This document shows, in pieces, positions 39,394 through 43,605 of a DNA stretch of 43,605 nt; the stretch's first letter is position 1, and every line of letters starts with the position of its first letter. A model generated the notes under the pieces. It worked only from the letters and a program-made list of their open reading frames with translations, did not search any database and had not been told where the DNA came from. Position numbers and translations under genes: made by a program. The DNA comes from a virus, in IMG/VR virus record IMGVR_UViG_3300045996_001347, positions 1 through 43,605 of that record. One strand, given 5' to 3'.

Positions 39394-39477
39394 TCACTTT
39401 TTTTTATTGCAATCCATAGCGTTGCGCTGTGATATTACTATTATGTCATAAAGCTGATCTTCAGTGAGTACAATCAT
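39394..39477 (-). CDS. Very small protein before the replication gene, 27 aa, possible frameshift
   Basis: MIVLTEDQLYDIIVISQRNA then MDCNKKK and TGA. A +1 shift at an A8 run continues with SENIYKCRKDTFDKVMEMYG... to 39282, which looks coding. Either a frameshifted 64-codon gene or a pseudogene. Confidence 0.35.
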   Translation of the reverse strand: MIVLTEDQLYDIIVISQRNAMDCNKKK

Positions 39478-39481
39478 GGTT

Positions 39482-39637
39482 TTAGCACTTAAATTTTACC
39501 GGGTAAGACTCAGGTATTTTATTCGCCTCTTTTGTAGCTTCCATCCAGCAGCGAGGCAAAAAGCATATTACATTTAGTACGATGCTCCATAGGAATAATG
39601 TGAGCCAATACAGTACGTAGCCGATCTTGTTAAGCAT
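39482..39637 (-). CDS. Small one-segment membrane protein, 51 aa
   Basis: N-terminal hydrophobic stretch (YVLYWLTLFLWSIVLNVICF) and a polar C-terminus. Second gene of the leftward early operon. Phage early membrane peptides are often host-inhibitory or exclusion factors; no proof here. Confidence 0.5.
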   Translation of the reverse strand: MLNKIGYVLYWLTLFLWSIVLNVICFLPRCWMEATKEANKIPESYPVKFKC

Positions 39638-39665
39638 GGATTTGTTTTTTATGGTGAGTAAAATT

Positions 39666-40010
39666 TTATGCTGCTTCTTTCACAGGTTTTTTAGCTATTT
39701 TTAAGCAATCGGCAACTTTGAATTTTGCCCATGTTCCAAAACCTTCGGGAATAATATCGCCGGAACGTATTTTCCTGGAAAAATAAGAGTAGTTAAACCC
39801 TGTTATTTTTACAGCTATCTCTCGTGAAACCATATCGTCCGGAGAATAAAATTTTCCGTCAATAAATACTTTAATATTGGTATTTTCCATAGTTCTGTTT
39901 TTTGAATTAATAATAGGCTGCTCGCCAGTTTTTGTGCATGGCATATTGTTTGCCAACTTAGATGCCGGTAGCTGTTTGTTGGAATGTGTTGTTTGTTTTG
40001 TGGCTGCCAT
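39666..40010 (-). CDS. Excisionase-like DNA-binding protein at the head of the leftward operon, 114 aa
   Basis: The C-terminal ~70 residues (DGKFYSPDDMVSREIAVKIT, FNYSYFSRKIRSGDIIPEGF) look like a small winged-helix/excisionase fold. An internal ATG at 39889 (MENTNIKVFID) could be the true start, since the first 40 residues are low complexity. First gene under the leftward promoter, so it is placed where a Cro- or Xis-like regulator would be. Confidence 0.55.
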   Translation of the reverse strand: MAATKQTTHSNKQLPASKLANNMPCTKTGEQPIINSKNRTMENTNIKVFIDGKFYSPDDMVSREIAVKITGFNYSYFSRKIRSGDIIPEGFGTWAKFKVADCLKIAKKPVKEAA

Positions 40011-40031
40011 TTATTAGATTTGATTAGGCAA

Positions 40032-40046
40032 TGTAAATTATTTACA
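40032..40046. promoter_or_regulatory. Operator site 1 (TGTAAA-TTA-TTTACA)
   Basis: Perfect palindrome with a 3-base spacer, overlapping the +1 of the leftward promoter. Confidence 0.65.
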
Positions 40047-40049
40047 CTG

Positions 40050-40080
40050 CAAATATAGTAAACTTTTTACAATAATCAAA
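40050..40080 (-). promoter_or_regulatory. Leftward early promoter
   Basis: Minus strand TTTG (40080-40077), 19 bases, TATATTTG (40057-40050), the Bacteroidetes housekeeping consensus. Predicted +1 near 40046; first gene at 40010. Operator site 2 lies between the two elements. Confidence 0.75.
40057..40071. promoter_or_regulatory. Operator site 2 (AGTAAA-CTT-TTTACA)
   Basis: Palindrome with one mismatch, within the leftward promoter spacer. Confidence 0.6.
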
Positions 40081-40087
40081 TAAAAAG

Positions 40088-40102
40088 TGTAAAATTTTTA
40101 CA
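40088..40102. promoter_or_regulatory. Operator site 3 (TGTAAA-ATT-TTTACA)
   Basis: Perfect palindrome, upstream of the repressor -7 box; suited to autoregulation. Confidence 0.65.
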
Positions 40103-40107
40103 TAGAA

Positions 40108-40115
40108 TATTTTTG
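40108..40115 (+). promoter_or_regulatory. Repressor promoter -7 box
   Basis: TATTTTTG matches TAnnTTTG, about 20 bases before the repressor ATG. No good -33 element, as expected of a promoter helped by a bound activator or repressor. Confidence 0.5.
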
Positions 40116-40134
40116 CGGCAAAACAACCACCACA

Positions 40135-41055
40135 ATGTCAGATAAATATGATAGGGTTATTGAATTAATCGAAGCCCTAAATAAGCAAGGAATTAATCAA
40201 AGCAGACTCGCTGAAATAGCTGGTTACCGGCCTCAGAATATTGCCATGATGAAAAAGCGAAAAGGCTTTTTTAATGAAATGGCATTGCACCGTATTCAGG
40301 AAAAATTAAAAGTTAATACCGACTGGCTGAAAACAGGCAAGGGTGAAATGTTTTTAGGGGATATAACTGGCCTGAAATTAGTAAAAGCTGAAAAACACAC
40401 AGATAAAGGAACAATTTTTCCTTCACTAAGAAAGCATGGCGAAAAACTGTTCGATTATGGGAACCCGCATTTGCAAGTACTTACTGTTCCGGTGGATAAT
40501 GAAAATATAGAATGGTGTACTGTTGTGCCTGAATTTGCTTTGGCTTCATATAGTGAGTTGTTTTCAGATCAGCATTTTATAGATGAATTACCAAAGGAAA
40601 CCATACCCGAGGATCTCCGCAGTCATGGCACTGTAAGAAAGTTCGCTGTACATGGCGATAGCATGGAACCGGCTTTTTACCAGGGGGATTCCGTTTATGC
40701 TTCATATACGGAAATAACAAACCGCAGCCAGTTAATATACAAGATTCAGCAAAAGCGGGTGTATGTTGTAAATTCTGTAAGAGGCTTGTTTTTAAAACGT
40801 GTAACGTACATTGATGGCGATGACCATATAAACCTTTATTCTGTAAACAAAGCACACCCACCGTTCCCTATGGCATTAGATGAATTACGGGAGCTTTGGT
40901 ATGTACGGAGGCGCTACACGGCGCAATTCAGGCCGGATGAAGAAGAACTCGCGCACGATGTTTTGTTGCTTCAAAAAGAAGTATGGCAAACCAACCAGCG
41001 AATTGATAAAATTGATAACGGCATAAATGATATAAAGAAATTATTAGGTAGCTAA
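40135..41055 (+). CDS. Xre/S24-type lysogeny repressor, 306 aa
   Basis: N-terminal Xre HTH (RVIELIEALNKQGINQSRLA, EIAGYRPQNIAMMKKRKGFF) then a linker and a LexA/CI-like S24 domain: HGDSMEPAFYQGDSVYASY (catalytic Ser) and LFLKRVTYIDG (Lys). No Ala-Gly cleavage site is obvious, so autocleavage is uncertain. It would bind the WGTAAA-N3-TTTACA sites and hold the lytic promoters off. Confidence 0.85.
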   Translation: MSDKYDRVIELIEALNKQGINQSRLAEIAGYRPQNIAMMKKRKGFFNEMALHRIQEKLKVNTDWLKTGKGEMFLGDITGLKLVKAEKHTDKGTIFPSLRKHGEKLFDYGNPHLQVLTVPVDNENIEWCTVVPEFALASYSELFSDQHFIDELPKETIPEDLRSHGTVRKFAVHGDSMEPAFYQGDSVYASYTEITNRSQLIYKIQQKRVYVVNSVRGLFLKRVTYIDGDDHINLYSVNKAHPPFPMALDELRELWYVRRRYTAQFRPDEEELAHDVLLLQKEVWQTNQRIDKIDNGINDIKKLLGS

Positions 41056-41070
41056 AAAGTTATAAATAGT

Positions 41071-41078
41071 TATCTTTG
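41071..41078 (+). promoter_or_regulatory. Host-type -7 box of a short transcript
   Basis: TATCTTTG with the ATG of a six-codon frame (MFCCKP) at 41081 close to the predicted +1. No -33 element seen. Confidence 0.4.
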
Positions 41079-41081
41079 CAA

Positions 41082-41158
41082 TGTTTTGTTGCAAGCCTTA
41101 GAAATTTGGCGATACAATAATTTAAACCCGGAGCTGTGGTGGCTTCGGGTTTTCTTTT
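41082..41158 (+). ncRNA. Candidate short regulatory RNA between repressor and rightward operon
   Basis: About 75 nt from the -7 box to a strong terminator, with a 5' GCAA/TTGC hairpin. May be only the end of the repressor message, or a small regulator of the kind found in other phage immunity regions. Confidence 0.4.
41124..41158 (+). terminator. Terminator downstream of the repressor
   Basis: AAACCCG-G-AGC/GCT-T-CGGGTTT stem (41124-41134 with 41142-41152, one G-U pair), then TTCTTTT. Confidence 0.8.
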
Positions 41159-41180
41159 ATATATAGGTGTAAAAATAATT

Positions 41181-41195
41181 AGTAAATTTTTTACA
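41181..41195. promoter_or_regulatory. Operator site 4 (AGTAAA-TTT-TTTACA)
   Basis: Same spacing as sites 1-3; lies upstream of the rightward promoter. Confidence 0.6.
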
Positions 41196-41201
41196 TTTTT
41201 A

Positions 41202-41233
41202 TTTGGTTGTTGTAAAAAGTTTACATATCTTTG
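41202..41233 (+). promoter_or_regulatory. Rightward early promoter
   Basis: TTTG (41202-41205), 20 bases, TATCTTTG (41226-41233), housekeeping consensus. Predicted +1 near 41237; first gene ATG at 41260. Operator site 5 fills its spacer. Confidence 0.75.
41211..41225. promoter_or_regulatory. Operator site 5 (TGTAAA-AAG-TTTACA)
   Basis: Perfect palindrome between the -33 and -7 elements of the rightward promoter, 30 bases from site 4. Confidence 0.65.
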
Positions 41234-41259
41234 CTTCGTTAAATGTAAACAACAAAACA

Positions 41260-41643
41260 ATGAACAACACCACAAACACACAAACACTCTTAATCACCAC
41301 TTACGAAAAGCGCAACATAGGCTTTGAAGAAATGATGTCCGCTATTGATCCTGATAAACAGGCAATGGAGAAATATCTTCAGCAAAATAGCGGCAGAGTG
41401 AAATTATCTGCCGAAGAAATGGAGATGGATATTTTCGATGTAATGGAAAAACATTTTCCTTACCAGCCAAGCGGCTTACAAAAAAAGGTTACCGCGCACA
41501 TTATTGAAATCGCTCAGGAACTCGGATGCAAAGAAGAGGCTGTTGCCTTTACTTCAAAGCAATACATAACGCTGAATGAACTCAATGCTTATTTCTCGGC
41601 ATTGATGCATGTTGCTTATTCAACCCAATCAAAAGCAGCTTAG
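41260..41643 (+). CDS. Hypothetical first gene of the rightward operon, 127 aa
   Basis: ATG 41260, chosen because the longer frame starts inside the promoter. Helical and acidic (e.g. DIFDVMEKHFPYQPSGLQKK). As the first gene after the rightward promoter it is expressed at induction. No family recognised. Confidence 0.6.
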   Translation: MNNTTNTQTLLITTYEKRNIGFEEMMSAIDPDKQAMEKYLQQNSGRVKLSAEEMEMDIFDVMEKHFPYQPSGLQKKVTAHIIEIAQELGCKEEAVAFTSKQYITLNELNAYFSALMHVAYSTQSKAA

Positions 41644-41645
41644 TC

Positions 41646-41834
41646 ATGGTAAATACATTCATAGATCCTTTAACCGGTAAAGAAGAAATAGTATTTACCG
41701 GTGTCTGCCGTAATTGCCATAACCCGCTTTTAATATCGGAAGTAACCCGCTTTAATGGTAACTGTGAGAACTGTTGGGAATACGGGAATCAGCATGATTT
41801 AGATTGTTGGAACGCATCACAAAATGAGTATTAG
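41646..41834 (+). CDS. Zinc-knuckle-like protein, 62 aa
   Basis: Four cysteines as CRNCHNP ... CENCWEY, a CxxC-x(n)-CxxC metal-binding layout, short and acidic. Likely a small zinc protein; target unknown. Confidence 0.55.
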   Translation: MVNTFIDPLTGKEEIVFTGVCRNCHNPLLISEVTRFNGNCENCWEYGNQHDLDCWNASQNEY

Positions 41835-41835
41835 T

Positions 41836-42240
41836 ATGAGAGAGATAAAATTCAGAGGATATTCAGAAGAGTATAATCAGTGGCTTTATGGAAGTTATGT
41901 AAAAACACAAAACGGCTGCTTTATAATTGATGAAAGCTGCAAAGGATCAGATAATCCTAATAGGCCATTTGAATATTTCAGAGAAGTAAAACCTGAATCA
42001 GTCGGGCAATACGCAGGCATTCAGCTAAGTGGTAAAGATATTTACGAAGGTGATGCAATTGATAATTCAGTTGCAAGATGGAAGGTTATATTTAATCATG
42101 GCTGCTTTTCAGCGCAAATAATTGGCAAAAACTTACGCCCAGATAATGATATTCATATTGCTTTACGTGCCATTAAAGGAGCGATTTTAATCGGCAACAT
42201 CCACGAAAACCCCGAACTATTAAACACCCCACAGCCATGA
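41836..42240 (+). CDS. YopX-family protein, 134 aa
   Basis: MREIKFRGYSEEYNQWLYGS, ESVGQYAGIQLSGKDIYEGD and a final IGNIHENPELL match the YopX family common in phage early regions (function unknown). ATG 41836 is preferred; an ATG at 41824 overlaps the previous stop. Confidence 0.75.
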   Translation: MREIKFRGYSEEYNQWLYGSYVKTQNGCFIIDESCKGSDNPNRPFEYFREVKPESVGQYAGIQLSGKDIYEGDAIDNSVARWKVIFNHGCFSAQIIGKNLRPDNDIHIALRAIKGAILIGNIHENPELLNTPQP

Positions 42241-42527
42241 TAATACCATTAGAATCAACCGAAATAAAACTTCGTGATGCAATAATCAGTGAAGAACTGA
42301 GATGTGAAATGCGAAACGAGATAATCAGGATATTCAGCCAATACGATGCAGAAAAAGATGCTATTGATATGCAAAGATTATTCCCGACAATGCCGGAAGT
42401 ACAGGCTACATACCACCACGTTTCAATACTACATTTAAAGATGTGGAAGCTAATGTTGAAGGCGGCAGGTGATTCAGTACACCTCGCATGCTTAATGAGA
42501 AGTTGCAATAAAGCCCAGGTAGCGTAA
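42237..42527 (+). CDS. Hypothetical protein, 96 aa
   Basis: Helical, starts on the YopX stop (ATGA overlap). Contains IRIFSQYDAEKDAIDMQRLF. No family recognised. Confidence 0.55.
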   Translation: MIIPLESTEIKLRDAIISEELRCEMRNEIIRIFSQYDAEKDAIDMQRLFPTMPEVQATYHHVSILHLKMWKLMLKAAGDSVHLACLMRSCNKAQVA

Positions 42528-42554
42528 TGGAAAAATCTAAAAACATATAAAATA

Positions 42555-43595
42555 ATGCAAAACGAAACACAAGTATATCTATACGTTTCAGGCGAAGGCT
42601 GGAAACTATTTAACTTATCTGATACAAAAGAATTTGAAAAAAGGAATATACGTATCGGTTACGAAGCAAGTATCGGTAATAGAGCAAGTATCGGTAACGG
42701 AGCAAGTATCGGTAATAGAACAAGTATCGGTAATAGAGCAAGTATCGGTAATAGAACAAGTATCGGTAATAGAGCAAGTATCGGTGACGAAGCAAGTATC
42801 GGTTACGAAGCAAGTATCGGTAATAGAGCAAGTATCGGTAATAGAGCAAGTATCGGTAATAGAACAAGTATCGGTAATAGAGCAAGTATCGGTGACGGAG
42901 CAAGTATCGGTGACGAAGCAAGTATCGGTGACGGAGCAAGTATCGGTAATAGAGCAAGTATCGGTAATAGAACAAGTATCGGTAATAGAGCAAGTATCGG
43001 TGACGGAGCAAGTATCGGTAATAGAGCAAGTATCGGTGACGAAGCAAGTATCGGTTACGAAGCAAGTATCGGTAATAGAACAAGTATCGGTAATAGAACA
43101 AGTATCGGTAATAGAGCAAGTATCGGTGACGAAGCAAGTATCGGTTACGAAGCAAGTATCGGTAATAGAGCAAGTATCGGTGACGGAGCAAGTATCGGTA
43201 ATAGAGCAAGTATCGGTAATAGAGCAAGTATCGGTTACGAAGCAAGTATCGGTAATAGAGCAAGTATCGGTGACGAAGCAAGTATCGGTGACGGAGCAAG
43301 TATCGGTTACGGAGCAAGTATCGGTGACGGAGCAAGTATCGGTGACAGAGCAAGACCTAAATGCCTATTTATTTTAGGTTCACAACACGCTGTTGCTTAT
43401 TGGGGAGAAGATAAGATTCAAATCGGATGTAAACAAAAAAGTGTTTCCGAATGGGAAAGCGATTACAAAAATATTGGTCGATACGAAGGTTATTCACAAG
43501 AGCAAATTACTGAATATGGCGGATACATTGATATGATTGCATCTTTCCATGAATTGCACAAAATGCCTGTAATTGAAAATGCAGAAGTAGCGTAA
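42555..43595 (+). CDS. Hexapeptide-repeat left-handed beta-helix protein, 346 aa
   Basis: A 33-residue start, then 39 uninterrupted six-residue units of the form I-G-x-x-[A/T]-S, and a 79-residue C-terminal domain (KCLFILGSQHAVAYWGEDKI...EYGGYIDMIASFHEL). The repeat obeys the left-handed beta-helix rule ([LIV]-G-x-x-[STAV]-x); three units make one coil, so 39 gives 13 whole coils. Variation sits at positions 3-4 (N/D/Y and R/G/E) and 5. Phage proteins with this design and tail are known but unexplained. Confidence 0.75.
   Translation: MQNETQVYLYVSGEGWKLFNLSDTKEFEKRNIRIGYEASIGNRASIGNGASIGNRTSIGNRASIGNRTSIGNRASIGDEASIGYEASIGNRASIGNRASIGNRTSIGNRASIGDGASIGDEASIGDGASIGNRASIGNRTSIGNRASIGDGASIGNRASIGDEASIGYEASIGNRTSIGNRTSIGNRASIGDEASIGYEASIGNRASIGDGASIGNRASIGNRASIGYEASIGNRASIGDEASIGDGASIGYGASIGDGASIGDRARPKCLFILGSQHAVAYWGEDKIQIGCKQKSVSEWESDYKNIGRYEGYSQEQITEYGGYIDMIASFHELHKMPVIENAEVA
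42654..43355 (+). repeat. 39-unit 18-bp tandem repeat
   Basis: Perfect 18-base period coding the hexapeptide units, with a few unit types (e.g. IGNRAS, IGNRTS, IGDGAS, IGDEAS, IGYEAS) in mixed order. Because no unit carries a stop, frames on both strands stay open here. Confidence 0.95.
43460..43595. repeat. Terminal direct repeat, right copy
   Basis: Copy of bases 1-136 with one mismatch. The last 10 bases of the window (CCCTCATGCG) do not match what follows the left copy. Confidence 0.85.
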
Positions 43596-43605
43596 CCCTC
43601 ATGCG

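Noticed and set aside
41060-41287. 75-codon minus-strand frame across the rightward promoter
   Set aside because: It would be read through the operator and terminator; no start context and low-complexity composition.
42654-43355. CRISPR array or diversity-generating retroelement target
   Set aside because: The units are in-frame coding repeats with no spacers; there is no reverse transcriptase or template repeat in the window, and the variation is not restricted to adenines.
42610-43377. Two further long open frames (247 codons each, one per strand) over the 18-bp repeat
   Set aside because: They are by-products of an 18-base period with no stop codon in any frame; their translations are monotonous (VSVIEQ, RYLLYY) and have no start context or neighbours of their own.
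1-43605. Alternative genetic code with UGA as an amino acid
   Set aside because: Two UGA-separated frames exist, but many confident genes end normally in TGA with overlapping starts and no large gene contains internal TGA codons; no tRNA with a UCA anticodon is seen.

Overview
The window looks like an essentially complete genome of a temperate, long-tailed (siphovirus-like) phage of a Bacteroidetes host. The host call rests on the Bacteroidetes promoter signature (TTTG, 19-20 nt, TAnnTTTG), the near absence of Shine-Dalgarno sequences, an AT-rich genome and a Bacteroidetes-style arm-domain integrase. The first 136 bases recur at 43460-43595 (135/136 identical), so the molecule is probably circular or terminally redundant.

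Layout. (a) 40.0-41.3 kb is the lysogeny switch: a Xre/S24 repressor between a leftward and a rightward promoter, with five copies of an operator-like palindrome (WGTAAA-N3-TTTACA). (b) From 41.26 kb rightward, across the junction and on to 4.33 kb, runs an early operon: small proteins, a YopX-family protein, a 39-unit hexapeptide left-handed beta-helix protein, a Dam-like adenine methylase, an ERF annealing protein, a DUF551 protein and an excisionase-like protein. It meets the convergent integrase (4.32-5.55 kb). (c) From 40.0 kb leftward lies the second early operon: an excisionase-like regulator, a replication-initiator-like protein, a beta-class DNA methylase, a DUF559-like endonuclease and an ECF-type sigma factor. 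(d) Still leftward come the late genes: terminase small and large subunits, a tail-chaperone candidate with a -1 frameshift extension, tape measure, tail tip, portal, MuF-like protein, six tRNAs, scaffold, capsid, connector/tail completion, tail fibre, and a lysis cassette (GH108 endolysin, two holin-like proteins, a unimolecular spanin). The tail block precedes portal and capsid, which is unusual. A plus-strand island (27.2-29.7 kb: lipoprotein, small protein, Rha antirepressor) interrupts the late genes.

Main discovery claim. Six copies of a two-part element, AGCGAT and CGTT separated by exactly 16 nt, lie ahead of the late blocks: the membrane/terminase genes, the tail chaperone, the tape measure, a tail-tip subunit, the scaffold/capsid genes and, on the opposite strand, the antirepressor. 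The shape is that of an ECF-sigma promoter, and the phage encodes an ECF sigma factor just upstream of the first copy. I infer a dedicated phage late-sigma regulon. Two of these promoters (28.15 kb and 31.0 kb), and a third locus at 27.6 kb, are followed by leader RNAs of one design: strand a, terminator arm t, strand a', terminator arm t', T-run. This allows a pseudoknot or an antiterminator/terminator switch.

Other oddities are a probable stand-alone small RNA beside the tRNAs, several places where a protein-like reading frame continues after a frameshift or a UGA stop, a chain of tiny translationally coupled genes, and a patch of duplicated fragments in the ERF region. All functional calls come from reading motifs by eye; none was tested by database search.
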